A stretch of 18,336 nt of DNA from Deltaproteobacteria bacterium (GTDB taxonomy: Bacteria; Desulfobacterota; Desulfomonilia; UBA1062). The DNA is taken from positions 1 to 18,336 of the forward strand of contig JAGVNP010000277.1 of NCBI GenBank assembly GCA_020053185.1, given 5' to 3'. The notes under the pieces are model-generated. The model was not told where the DNA came from, did not search any database, and saw nothing but the letters and a program-made list of their open reading frames with translations. The translations under genes and the position numbers were made by a program. Shown piece by piece: positions 5,905 to 13,402 of this stretch (position 1 is the first letter of the stretch; each line of letters starts with the position of its first letter).

Positions 5905-8271
5905 ATGGAAACTAACGGACAGCAGAAGATAGATATCCCCAGCAATGTCCCATTATTGCCGGTTCGGGATGTGGTGATATATCCATATATGATACTTCCC
6001 CTCTTTGTAGGCAGGGGCATATCGATAAAGGCCGTTGACGAGGCACTTAACAAGGACAGGTTTATTTTCCTTGTCACGCAAAAGGATTCGACCATTGAGG
6101 AACCGGAAGAGAGCCAGCTCTACAAGGTCGGCACAGTTGCCATGATCATAAGAATGCTGAAACTCCCGGATGGCAGGGTAAAAATCCTGGTTCAGGGTAT
6201 CTCAAAGGCAAGTATAAAAACCTTCAATAAAGAAAAAGACGGCTTCTATACCGTTGACATAGATAAGATCGTAGAACCTGACATCAAAGAGGTCACCGTT
6301 GAAGTAGAAGCCCTTATGCGCACTGTGAAAGAACAGTCAGAGCGGATTCTACAGCTCAGGGGAATCGTGTCTCCTGATGCATTCTCTATACTGGAAGCAA
6401 TCGATGATCCTGGCAGGCTTGCAGACCTGGTGGCATCCAACCTTAGACTGAAAGTTGAGGATGCACAAAAAATTTTAGAGATTGTCGATCCAGTAGAAAG
6501 ACTGAAGCATGTAAACACCTTCCTGGCGCGTGAGATGGAGTTGTCCGAAGTGCAGGCAAAGATCCAGAACCAGGCAAAAGAAGAGATGGGAAAAACGCAG
6601 AGAGAATACTTCCTGCGGGAACAGCTTCGCGCAATACAGCAGGAGCTTGGAGAGACTGACGAAAAAGCAAAAGAGATCTCCGAATATGAAGAAAAAATCA
6701 CAAAAGCAGGGATGCCTGAAGAGGTGAAAAAAGAAGCAGATAAACAGCTTGACCGCCTCAAGATGATGCATCCTGATTCTGCAGAAGCCAACGTAGTGAG
6801 AACTTACCTTGACTGGATGGTGGAGCTTCCATGGGGCCTTTCCACTGAAGACAACCTCAACATTAAAGCTGCAGGAAAAGTCCTGGAAGAAGACCACTAT
6901 GGACTTGAAAAGGTAAAACAGAGAATCTTAGAATATCTCGCAGTACGAAAACTTAACCCTAACAAAAAAGGCGCAATCCTTTGTTTTGTCGGCCCTCCTG
7001 GCGTAGGAAAAACCTCGCTTGGTAGGTCTATTGCAAGGGCGCTTGGCAGAAAATTCTACAGGCTCTCTTTGGGTGGTGTACGGGATGAGGCTGAGATCAG
7101 GGGACATAGGCGTACCTATATCGGCGCATTGCCCGGCAGGGTTATACAGGGAATAAAACAGGCCGGGTCGAATAATCCAATATTCATGATCGATGAGGTT
7201 GATAAGATCGGACAGGATTTCAGGGGAGACCCGTCTTCGGCCCTGCTCGAAGTACTTGACCCTGAACAAAACTTCTCTTTCCAGGATCATTATTTGAATG
7301 TGCCTTTTGATCTGTCAAAAGTAATGTTTATCACTACTGCAAACCTGATCGATCCAATCCCTTCTCCGTTGAGAGATCGCATGGAGATCATCGAGCTGCC
7401 CGGCTATACTGATCAGGAAAAACTGCAGATCGCAAAGCGCTACCTGGTTCCAAGACAACTCAAAGAAAATGGCGTTACGGAAAAAGATCTCCTTATATCT
7501 GATGAAGCCATACTCGATGTGATCAATCATTATACGAAAGAAGCAGGAGTAAGAAATATGGAGCGCGAGATCGGGTCCATATGCAGAAAAGTGGCGCGGG
7601 ATATTGCAGAAAAAAACAGCAAAAGAACAAAGACCTCTCATGTCAGCGCAAAAGGCGTCTCCAAATATCTTGGTGTTCCCAAATTCTTGCCTGAAATGGA
7701 GAGAAAGGAACACGAGGTTGGGGTTTCTACCGGCCTTGCATGGACACAGTACGGAGGAGAAATCCTTTATATTGAGGCATCACTGCTTCCCGCTGGGGAT
7801 GGAAAGGGTGGCGGAGTGATGCTTACCGGCCAGCTCGGTGACGTTATGAAGGAATCTGCCCAGGCAGGCATTACATATATCCGCTCAAGGGCCGAACAGC
7901 TTGGTATATCTCCTACATTCAACAAGGAAAAAGATGTACATATCCACGTTCCTGCAGGTGCCATACCCAAGGACGGGCCTTCTGCCGGCATCACAATGGC
8001 TGTTGCAGTGATCTCTGTTCTCACAGGCAAGGCAGTGCGAAAAGATGTTGCAATGACCGGCGAAATTACCTTGCGGGGTAAGGTCTTGCCTATCGGCGGA
8101 CTTAAGGAAAAATCTCTCGCAGCGCATAGAAACAAGATCTACGATGTCATCATCCCATGGGGAAACGAAAAGGATCTCGAGGATATTCCGCCTCTGGTGC
8201 GGAAACGTGTAAAATTCCATCCGGTAAAGACCATGGATGAGGTGCTTGAACTGGTGTTTGTAAAAAAGTAG
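5905..8271 (+). CDS. lon: ATP-dependent protease Lon
   Basis: Lon is a cytoplasmic homohexameric AAA+ protease that degrades damaged and some regulatory proteins. The 788-residue length is typical of LonA. In order are the N-terminal LON substrate domain (about 12-210), a coiled-coil/helical region (about 215-310), the AAA+ module and the protease domain. The AAA+ module has Walker A GPPGVGKT at 363-370 and Walker B IFMIDEVDK at 426-434. The protease domain has catalytic S693 (KDGPSAG) and K736 (GGLKEK), 43 residues apart as in E. coli S679/K722. AGGAG lies 6 bases before the ATG. It follows hsp20 by 9 bases, and its stop is 12 bases from the end of the convergent nucleoside phosphorylase gene. 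Codon use and motifs look intact throughout. Confidence 0.98.
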   Translation: METNGQQKIDIPSNVPLLPVRDVVIYPYMILPLFVGRGISIKAVDEALNKDRFIFLVTQKDSTIEEPEESQLYKVGTVAMIIRMLKLPDGRVKILVQGISKASIKTFNKEKDGFYTVDIDKIVEPDIKEVTVEVEALMRTVKEQSERILQLRGIVSPDAFSILEAIDDPGRLADLVASNLRLKVEDAQKILEIVDPVERLKHVNTFLAREMELSEVQAKIQNQAKEEMGKTQREYFLREQLRAIQQELGETDEKAKEISEYEEKITKAGMPEEVKKEADKQLDRLKMMHPDSAEANVVRTYLDWMVELPWGLSTEDNLNIKAAGKVLEEDHYGLEKVKQRILEYLAVRKLNPNKKGAILCFVGPPGVGKTSLGRSIARALGRKFYRLSLGGVRDEAEIRGHRRTYIGALPGRVIQGIKQAGSNNPIFMIDEVDKIGQDFRGDPSSALLEVLDPEQNFSFQDHYLNVPFDLSKVMFITTANLIDPIPSPLRDRMEIIELPGYTDQEKLQIAKRYLVPRQLKENGVTEKDLLISDEAILDVINHYTKEAGVRNMEREIGSICRKVARDIAEKNSKRTKTSHVSAKGVSKYLGVPKFLPEMERKEHEVGVSTGLAWTQYGGEILYIEASLLPAGDGKGGGVMLTGQLGDVMKESAQAGITYIRSRAEQLGISPTFNKEKDVHIHVPAGAIPKDGPSAGITMAVAVISVLTGKAVRKDVAMTGEITLRGKVLPIGGLKEKSLAAHRNKIYDVIIPWGNEKDLEDIPPLVRKRVKFHPVKTMDEVLELVFVKK

Positions 8272-8299
8272 ATCTCCGGGGGATTACATCCTCCGGATC
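8271..8299. terminator. Hairpin between convergent lon and nucleoside phosphorylase genes
   Basis: CCGGGGGAT and ATCCTCCGG form a 9-pair stem (one G-T pair) around a 3-base loop, with GATC at both outer ends. On the minus strand it is followed by TACTTTTTT, fitting an intrinsic terminator for the phosphorylase gene. The plus-strand side lacks a tight T-run, so lon termination is less clear. It overlaps both gene ends. Confidence 0.5.
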
Positions 8300-9111
8300 A
8301 CTCCTTTAAAAATCTTTGCAATCAAAGGCCCTGAGACTTTTGCCATTGCGATCACTTTTTCCAGCGGCGCAGGCTGATAATTGTCAGGATCATTATTGTT
8401 GGTGATCGCAGATATTGCCAAAACATTCATTCCGCAGTGAACAGCCTGGATCACCTCCATCACAGTGGACATACCAACTGCATCTGCACCAAGAGTTCTT
8501 AACATGCGCGTCTCTGCAGCAGTTTCCATAGACGGCCCTGTCACCTGAATATAAACGCCTTTTTTCAAATCTATGCCTTCTTCTTTTGCCACCTTCATTG
8601 CCTTGTCCATCAGAACGGGACTATACGGCATTGTCATATCAGGAAAACGCGGGCCAAAACTTTCATTGTTTGGCCCTACAAGTGGGTTTTGGCCTGTAAA
8701 ATTTATGTGATCAGTAATAAGCATAACGCAGCCTGGCTTGAGATCAGGACTGAGCCCTCCTGCAGCATTTGAGATAAAAAGATTCTTTATACCCATGAGC
8801 TTAAACACCCCGATAGGAAAAGTGATTTCCTTTGGCGTGTATCCTTCGTAGAGATGAAACCTTCCGCTCATAACAACCACAGTCTTATCACCCAGCTTGC
8901 CGAAAATAAGCTTTCCCTGATGGCTTTCAACTGATGATGTGGGGAATCCGGGAATATCTTTATACAAAATGCTTTTTTCTATACTGATGTCCTGCTCTAT
9001 AACACCAAGGCCTGTGCCGAGAATAATCGCAGTATCGGTTTTTGCAATTTTGGAAAGTATTTGTGCTGCTTTCTTTTCTTGATCCAGGCTATGCAATCTT
9101 AATTGCCTCAT
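8284..9111 (-). CDS. punA: Purine nucleoside phosphorylase, trimeric (PNP-I) type
   Basis: This enzyme splits inosine or guanosine with phosphate to give the base and ribose-1-phosphate (purine salvage). The 275 residues carry the phosphate-site motifs GTGLGVIEQD, GRFHLYEGY, SNAAGGLSPD and GMSTVMEV. Base-site motifs are GPSMETAAE and SAITNNNDP. The Glu and the Asn in these two match residues that give 6-oxopurine specificity in trimeric PNP, arguing against methylthioadenosine phosphorylase. The ATG at 9111 is taken as start. TTG at 9114 is also in frame, and neither has a strong ribosome site. The start lies 23 bases inside the end of the Trm112-like gene, so translation is probably coupled. 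Confidence 0.9.
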   Translation of the reverse strand: MRQLRLHSLDQEKKAAQILSKIAKTDTAIILGTGLGVIEQDISIEKSILYKDIPGFPTSSVESHQGKLIFGKLGDKTVVVMSGRFHLYEGYTPKEITFPIGVFKLMGIKNLFISNAAGGLSPDLKPGCVMLITDHINFTGQNPLVGPNNESFGPRFPDMTMPYSPVLMDKAMKVAKEEGIDLKKGVYIQVTGPSMETAAETRMLRTLGADAVGMSTVMEVIQAVHCGMNVLAISAITNNNDPDNYQPAPLEKVIAMAKVSGPLIAKIFKGVIRRM

Positions 9112-9259
9112 CAATAAGCATTATAGGGATATCGTCTTCTATGGGATATTTGAGCTTGCATGCATTGCATATGAGCCCTGAATTATCTTTTTCAAACACG
9201 AGTTCCCCTTTGCACTTGGGACAAACTAAAATATCCAGCAGTTCTTTATCTATAGGCAT
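9089..9259 (-). CDS. Trm112/YcaR-like small zinc-ribbon protein (UPF0434 family)
   Basis: This 56-residue protein begins MPIDKELLDILVCPKCKGEL and ends YPIEDDIPIMLIDEAIKIA. The pattern LLDILVCPxCKG, a second Cys pair (CNAC), then YPIxDDIPxML is the signature of the bacterial Trm112/YcaR (UPF0434) family. Eukaryotic and archaeal Trm112 activate methyltransferases; the bacterial role is poorly known. The four Cys (13, 16, 31, 34) would bind zinc. AAGGAG lies 5 bases before the ATG at 9259, an excellent start. Its 3' end overlaps the nucleoside phosphorylase start by 23 bases in another frame, so the two form an operon. Confidence 0.88.
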   Translation of the reverse strand: MPIDKELLDILVCPKCKGELVFEKDNSGLICNACKLKYPIEDDIPIMLIDEAIKIA

Positions 9260-9318
9260 ATCTTCTCCTTAACGCATAACATGCATGGCAGACTTTTTCT
9301 TGTCAAGCTCAGAGTGAG

Positions 9319-9341
9319 CCCTCGCCCCTTGGGGGAGAGGG
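9319..9341. repeat. GC-rich palindrome of the CCCTC/GAGGG type
   Basis: CCCTCGCCCC-TT-GGGGGAGAGGG is a nearly perfect hairpin. The same kind of core (CCTCTCCC...GGGAGAGG) recurs at 18227-18247, which points to a dispersed intergenic repeat. Confidence 0.6.
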
Positions 9342-9399
9342 AAGGGAATCAGTTTGGGGTAACAGGGGACACATCCCATTCCCTTATGAGATATTATCG

Positions 9400-9428
9400 T
9401 TGTAAGGAAAAATATGTCGTGTTATTTT
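9400..9428 (+). promoter_or_regulatory. Weak predicted promoter of the AOX-like gene
   Basis: TTGTAA (9400-9405), 17 bases, then TATTTT (9423-9428). Both boxes match the sigma-70 consensus at four of six positions. It lies about 90 bases upstream of the ATG at 9517, and other arrangements are possible. Confidence 0.3.
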
Positions 9429-9516
9429 AATATCCAAAGCATCGAGTCCTTATCTTCTTTGTTAAACGACAAAAATAAGAAAATGATCTGCACTCTTGTT
9501 GAAAAGGAGATCCCAA

Positions 9517-10212
9517 ATGGAAAAGATAAGTATCGATTTAAAGAAGGAACAGCAATCTTCATTGGCCAGGCCGCGGTACAAGTATTCATTGGCGGCGCGT
9601 TTCTTTTTTCTATCCATGGATCTGGTTACCGGTAGGAAAGTGACACTTGGCAAAGCAAAACTGCTTGAGACCCTGGCCTGCATCCCTTATCGGGCGTGGG
9701 AGAACCGGCAGTATGCGCGGATGACACAGCATTATCAAAAGCAGGAACTTGTACAGCAGGCCTGCAAAATTAAGACATGGGGACGGGAAGCTCAAGATAA
9801 CGAATATTGGCACTTGCTCGTTCTCAATGAAAAGATGATACAGGATGGCGTCAAAAATCCGTGGTATTTGTTCCCACCAATTCCCCTCATGATGGCCAGC
9901 ACCTATGCCCTACTGACATGGGTGATGGCGATACTCAATATCCAGCGGGCTTTTCTATTTAATGCCGAGTTCGAGGACCACGCCGAGCATGTCTATGCAC
10001 AGTTTGTTCAAGAACACCCGGAATGGGAAAACCAGCCTGTGGGCAATGATCTGGTGAAAAAGTACGGAGACTTCAAGACCTGGGCAGACGTATTCAGGCG
10101 TATTGGCCTTGATGAACGAAATCACATGAACAGCAGCTTTATCTTTTGCGGTAAGCCAGAGAACGTTGTGAAGTACGAAGGCATGCCAACGACTCATCAC
10201 GCGGAATACTAG
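9517..10212 (+). CDS. aox: Alternative oxidase (AOX/PTOX) family diiron quinol oxidase
   Basis: AOX-family enzymes are monotopic membrane diiron proteins that oxidise quinol and reduce O2 to water without pumping protons. The 231-residue protein shows the four AOX motifs in order. They are E51 in KLLETLACIP, E96 and H99 in EAQDNEYWHLL (compare NERMHL), E153 in AEFEDHAEHVY (compare LEEEA-HSY), and E200 and H203 in DERNHMN (compare DEAxH). A hydrophobic segment at about 118-146 fits the membrane-binding helices. The start is the ATG at 9517, with AAGGAG 7 bases upstream; an upstream TTG at 9496 was rejected. The gene stands alone, convergent with the polyamine operon. Its family is clear; the AOX versus PTOX branch and the actual substrate are not. 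It is unusual beside anaerobic-type genes. Confidence 0.88.
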   Translation: MEKISIDLKKEQQSSLARPRYKYSLAARFFFLSMDLVTGRKVTLGKAKLLETLACIPYRAWENRQYARMTQHYQKQELVQQACKIKTWGREAQDNEYWHLLVLNEKMIQDGVKNPWYLFPPIPLMMASTYALLTWVMAILNIQRAFLFNAEFEDHAEHVYAQFVQEHPEWENQPVGNDLVKKYGDFKTWADVFRRIGLDERNHMNSSFIFCGKPENVVKYEGMPTTHHAEY

Positions 10213-10215
10213 GGG

Positions 10216-10239
10216 GTCTGGGTCAGACTTTGCTTTTTT
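10216..10239 (+). terminator. Likely terminator of the AOX-like gene
   Basis: GTCTG-GGT-CAGAC forms a 5-bp stem with a 3-base loop, followed by TTTGCTTTTTT. It begins 4 bases after the stop codon. The stem is short, so strength is uncertain; the T-run favours the plus strand only. Confidence 0.5.
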
Positions 10240-10251
10240 GCTAGTTTGCGG

Positions 10252-11061
10252 TTATTTTTTTCCCAAGGCAATCAGACATTCCCTGACTACTTTGGCAGCA
10301 ACCACTGCAGAAGCTCCGCTGGGATCGATCTGTGGAGCAAGCTCTACTACATCAAGGCCGATTACATTAAGTTTGGATATCATCAGGACAAGTGCATCAT
10401 TGAGCTGATTAAAATAAAATCCTCCTGGCTCAGGCGTTCCTGTTCCCGGAAAAACAGACGGGTCCAATATATCGAGGTCACAGGTTACATAGCACGGAGA
10501 TTTTTTTGCCCATGCGATTATGTCTGCAGGAGTAGCCATTATTTTTTTTGAGAGCGCAAATTCCTCTTTTGTGCCTGACCTGATCCCTATCTGTCTGATG
10601 GAATCAATGCCGATGATATCTGCAATGCGTTTTATCACGGTTGAATGCGACAATTTTTGTCCCAGATAATCATCCCTGAGATCAGTATGCGCATCAAGAT
10701 GAATGATCTTCAGCCCCGGATATAAAGGCACAAGCGCCTTTATCGCACCAAGGGTTACCAGATGCTCTCCGCCCAGCATAAACGGAAGCTTATTTTCAGC
10801 AACAATCCTTTCTACAGTAGCCTGTATGATATCAAGTACAGGCTGCGGATCGCCGAACGGAAGCTCGATGTCAGATCTGTCTTCAAACGAAATGTCCTCA
10901 AGATCAGCATCCTGATTAGGCGAGTATGTCTCAAGCACCTGAGAAGCTTCTCTGATTGCCTGCGGGCCGAACCTGGCACCTGGCCGGAACGTTGCAGTGC
11001 CGTCGAATGGTGCGCCAAAGAGCACGATCTTTCCTGATTGAGATGATGCGAGATAGTTCAT
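10252..11061 (-). CDS. speB: Agmatinase / ureohydrolase (SpeB)
   Basis: Agmatinase hydrolyses agmatine to putrescine and urea in the cytoplasm. The 269-residue protein has the dimanganese motifs of the arginase/agmatinase family: GGEHLVT, LDAHTDLRDDY and CDLDILDP, followed by GTGTPEPGG. The chosen ATG at 11061 overlaps the speE stop by four bases (ATGA), which indicates translational coupling; a longer frame start at 11094 inside speE was rejected. In some bacteria the partner SpeE acts on agmatine first and the ureohydrolase then acts on aminopropylagmatine. Sequence alone does not say which order holds here. It is the last gene of the polyamine operon. Confidence 0.93.
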   Translation of the reverse strand: MNYLASSQSGKIVLFGAPFDGTATFRPGARFGPQAIREASQVLETYSPNQDADLEDISFEDRSDIELPFGDPQPVLDIIQATVERIVAENKLPFMLGGEHLVTLGAIKALVPLYPGLKIIHLDAHTDLRDDYLGQKLSHSTVIKRIADIIGIDSIRQIGIRSGTKEEFALSKKIMATPADIIAWAKKSPCYVTCDLDILDPSVFPGTGTPEPGGFYFNQLNDALVLMISKLNVIGLDVVELAPQIDPSGASAVVAAKVVRECLIALGKK

Positions 11062-11906
11062 TTCAATGCGTCGCGTATGAAATTGGGAAGACAAAAGGCA
11101 GCCTTATGTATCTCCGGGTTATAGTACTTGCACTGTTTTGCTACTATCTGGCTGCGCTCAATATTGAAATCTTTGACAGGATCTTTGTCTGATTTCATGC
11201 CAAGGGCAAACGACCAGAGTCCTGATGGATAACATGGAATCGGGCACAGATAAAGATAGGCATTTCCGAATGCCGCTTCGATATTTTTCCTGATTCCAAC
11301 TACCCGCTCAAGCGTCCATGAAGGTGACTCGGTTTGTGCACTCATGACTCCGCCAACCCTCAATGCGTCTTTTACATAGCCGTAAAACTCTGGAGTAAAG
11401 AGTCCTACTGCAGGACCTATCGGGTCAGTGGAATCTACACAGATGCAGTCAAATTCGTTCTTGTGCTCTTTGATATATTTGATGCCGTCAGCAACCATAA
11501 CTTCCACCCGCTTGTCATCTAGACAATTAGACAGATCGGGGAAATATTTTCTTGCCACATCAATGACCATCTTATCGATCTCGCAGAGCACAACCCGTTT
11601 TACTCCCTGGTGTTTTAAAACCTCACGAACCGAGCCGCCGTCACCGCCTCCGATAATAAGCACATTTTCCGGATTATCTACGCACACCATAGGCACATGC
11701 ACAAGCATGTCGTGATAGAAAAACTCATCCTTGTCCGTTACCATGACAAGATCATCGAGGAGCATCACATTTCCAAAGAACGAGTTCTTTACGATTTTTA
11801 CTTTCTGATATGGACTCTCCCCTTCAAAAAGGACTTCGTCCACCTTGAAACTTAGCGCACCTGCCTGACCTTGAAATTCCTCAATAAACCAATCGCCCTT
11901 ATTCAT
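11058..11906 (-). CDS. speE: Spermidine synthase / aminopropyltransferase (SpeE)
   Basis: SpeE transfers the aminopropyl group of decarboxylated S-adenosylmethionine to putrescine (or agmatine), releasing methylthioadenosine. The 282 residues are typical. Visible are the N-terminal beta domain, the nucleotide-binding IIGGGDGGSVREVLKH, the acidic loop CEIDKMVIDVARKYFP, the ADGIKYI segment and the catalytic/amine-binding DSTDPIGPAVGLF. The ATG at 11906 is one base after the stop of the arginine decarboxylase gene, and its own stop overlaps the speB start. No membrane segments are present, in contrast to the fused membrane-bound SpeE proteins. Substrate choice between putrescine and agmatine is not visible from these motifs. 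Confidence 0.96.
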   Translation of the reverse strand: MNKGDWFIEEFQGQAGALSFKVDEVLFEGESPYQKVKIVKNSFFGNVMLLDDLVMVTDKDEFFYHDMLVHVPMVCVDNPENVLIIGGGDGGSVREVLKHQGVKRVVLCEIDKMVIDVARKYFPDLSNCLDDKRVEVMVADGIKYIKEHKNEFDCICVDSTDPIGPAVGLFTPEFYGYVKDALRVGGVMSAQTESPSWTLERVVGIRKNIEAAFGNAYLYLCPIPCYPSGLWSFALGMKSDKDPVKDFNIERSQIVAKQCKYYNPEIHKAAFCLPNFIRDALK

Positions 11907-11907
11907 A

Positions 11908-12375
11908 TCAGTCCCACAATACTACTGCAGCAAATGCGCACCCGTTCTTTTCAACTTTGTGCTCGATTGCTACACTCTTGATCTCTTTTATTTTTTTACC
12001 GCGCATTTTCATTCCCTCTTCTGCCATGCGCCGCACCTGTTTTTCGACTTCTTCCTTTGGGGCATTTGCCGAATATTCCATGATCAGACCTGCATGATTC
12101 TCATCTTCAGGCAGAGCAATAGCAACGCCTGCAGAAATGATCTCTCCTTTGGTTGAAGAATTGATCGCTGCATATGCCACCGGAACGAGAGCTCCATGCG
12201 GGAGCGCAGCAGGGGCAATCTCCTTTGCATGAGGAGGGCAGATACTGCTCATCTTTAAAAGGTTTGTGTTTCCAATGCCTGCATTCAACAAAGCACCGTC
12301 AAAAGCATTTAAATCAGTAAACCCTTCTGATCTTCCTGTTGTTAAAAAATATGTGGTCGGGGTTTTTATGATCAT
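11908..12375 (-). CDS. pdaD: Pyruvoyl-dependent arginine decarboxylase
   Basis: This enzyme converts arginine to agmatine and CO2. The proenzyme cleaves itself to form a pyruvoyl group. In this 155-residue protein the cleavage site is S43-S44 in LLKMSSICPP, matching the archaeal PvlArgDC site. The N-terminal motif TPTTYFLTTGRSEG, then LNAFDGALLNAGIGNTNLL, is also characteristic. A C-terminal acid pair in PEDENHAGLIMEYSA fits the family. GGAG is about 8 bases upstream of the ATG. Gaps are 17 bases to speD and 1 base to speE, and it supplies the first step of the operon's pathway. This class is typical of archaea and a subset of bacteria, in place of PLP-dependent SpeA. Confidence 0.95.
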   Translation of the reverse strand: MIIKTPTTYFLTTGRSEGFTDLNAFDGALLNAGIGNTNLLKMSSICPPHAKEIAPAALPHGALVPVAYAAINSSTKGEIISAGVAIALPEDENHAGLIMEYSANAPKEEVEKQVRRMAEEGMKMRGKKIKEIKSVAIEHKVEKNGCAFAAVVLWD

Positions 12376-12392
12376 CTCTTCATCTCCGCTGT

Positions 12393-12797
12393 TTATCGTG
12401 CTGCAACTACAGCCATCTCAGGTTTATGTCTCAGCTTCTGTCCAACAACCTTGAGTTGGCCTCTTTTCATCTCTATTGTGGAAAAATGCTCGCTTTTAAG
12501 ATTTTCTTTCAGGTATTCAAAGGCCTTCCATGGATCTACAGTCTCACCGCAGGTGAATATATCAACCGCAGCATATCCGTACTCAGGCCATGTGTGTATG
12601 CTCAAGTGGCTCTCTGCAATTACCACTACCCCGCTTATCCCGTGCGGGTTGAAAGTATGGAAAGCGGAAGATACGATAGTCGCACCTGCTTCCACTGCTG
12701 CCTGGTTAAGGTAGGTCTCTATTTTTTCCCTGTCATTGAGAATTTCCGAGTTGCAACCGTAGTATTCTGCCAGGATATGTACCCCTAATGCATTCAT
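12393..12797 (-). CDS. speD: S-adenosylmethionine decarboxylase, prokaryotic class 1B-like
   Basis: SpeD makes decarboxylated SAM, the aminopropyl donor for SpeE, using a self-generated pyruvoyl group. The 134-residue proenzyme has the cleavage site E62-S63 in AESHLSIHTWPE and the essential H68 and C83 (FTCGE), at the same numbers as Thermotoga maritima SpeD. The start is the ATG at 12797 (MNALGVHILAEYYGC), preceded by AAGGGGGTG. A longer frame reaching back to 12992 runs into the regulator gene and was rejected. It is the second gene in the operon, 16 bases after the regulator stop. Length and residues indicate the short, heterotetrameric bacterial/archaeal class. Confidence 0.96.
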   Translation of the reverse strand: MNALGVHILAEYYGCNSEILNDREKIETYLNQAAVEAGATIVSSAFHTFNPHGISGVVVIAESHLSIHTWPEYGYAAVDIFTCGETVDPWKAFEYLKENLKSEHFSTIEMKRGQLKVVGQKLRHKPEMAVVAAR

Positions 12798-12813
12798 ACC
12801 ACACCCCCTTTTC

Positions 12814-13350
12814 TTAAAAGCTTGGTGGTGCAGAGATCCAAAGGATCTTTGCCACCCTCTTAGATCTGTTTTCCAACCAGTGCTGTTTATTTGCCGTATA
12901 GTAAAAGGCATCGCCTTTTGCTGCCTTAAAACTCTCTTTGCCAACATTGACCCATACAGTCCCGGAAAGAACCAGGCCTGACTCATCACCATAGTGGGTA
13001 CCTTCTCTCTTTGTAGAAGCCCCGGACTTTAAGGTAATGAGCATAATATCCATTTCTCTATCCTGAGCGCCTGCGATAAGAATCTCTTTTGTAATCCCTT
13101 CCTCATCCTCCACAACCACCCGTTTCCTGCGGCTGAACACCACATAGTCTTCGTCGTTATCTGCAAAAAATTCAGCCAGAGATGTATCAAGAGCATTCAA
13201 CATCAGCTCTAATGTTTCCAGCGACGGAGATGTCAGATCCCTTTCAAGAAGAGAGATGAATCCCTTGGTGAGATCAGCCCTGTTCGCAAGATCTTCCTGC
13301 GTAAGTTCCTGAGCCAATCTCAGATTCTTTATCTTTTCTCCTACCTTCAC
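12814..13350 (-). CDS. XRE-family transcriptional regulator with cupin domain
   Basis: The 178-residue protein has an N-terminal lambda-repressor-like helix-turn-helix (about residues 3-58, KIKNLRLAQELTQEDLANRA... with KGFISLLERD as recognition helix) and a C-terminal cupin barrel (about 105-178, with GTHYGDESGLVLSGTVWV). This layout is shared by PuuR-type and many metabolite-sensing regulators. The start is taken as the GTG at 13350, since AGAGGTGA lies just upstream; another GTG at 13368 is in frame but has no site. It is the first gene of the polyamine operon, so it likely controls that operon, perhaps sensing a polyamine or SAM-related ligand through the cupin. The ligand is an inference; only the architecture is seen. 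Confidence 0.88.
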   Translation of the reverse strand: MKVGEKIKNLRLAQELTQEDLANRADLTKGFISLLERDLTSPSLETLELMLNALDTSLAEFFADNDEDYVVFSRRKRVVVEDEEGITKEILIAGAQDREMDIMLITLKSGASTKREGTHYGDESGLVLSGTVWVNVGKESFKAAKGDAFYYTANKQHWLENRSKRVAKILWISAPPSF

Positions 13351-13368
13351 TCTCTCACCTCTAGTCAC

Positions 13369-13402
13369 ACTAAAGTGTACTATTTTGTTTAGTATATTAA
13401 AC
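13369..13402. promoter_or_regulatory. Candidate operator for the polyamine-operon regulator
   Basis: ACTAAA (13369-13374) and TTTAGT (13388-13393) are inverted arms 13 bases apart. The second overlaps the near-palindrome GTTTAGTATATTAAAC (13387-13402). All lie between the predicted -10 and the GTG start, where an autoregulating repressor would bind. Supported only by position and symmetry. Confidence 0.45.

Larger units (their letters stand above)
9260..9516. other. Intergenic region with GC-rich and inverted repeats
   Basis: It separates the divergent Trm112-like and AOX-like genes. It holds a probable minus-strand -35 (TTGACA at 9301-9306), the GC palindrome at 9319-9341, an inverted repeat AAGGGAAT/ATTCCCTT (9342-9349 and 9378-9385) and a weak plus-strand promoter near 9400-9428. 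Open frames here are not supported by ribosome sites or protein-like content. Confidence 0.6.

Noticed and set aside
6246..6791. 181-codon open frame on the minus strand within lon
   Set aside because: Serine- and cysteine-rich product typical of antisense reading of a coding gene; lon is intact across it.
9414..9635. 73-codon plus-strand frame upstream of and overlapping the AOX-like gene
   Set aside because: No ribosome site at its start, no recognisable protein; the overlap with AOX is out of frame.
12798..12992. 65-residue N-terminal extension of SpeD
   Set aside because: It overlaps the regulator gene in another frame; the SpeD family begins at MNALGVHILAE, where a ribosome site is present.
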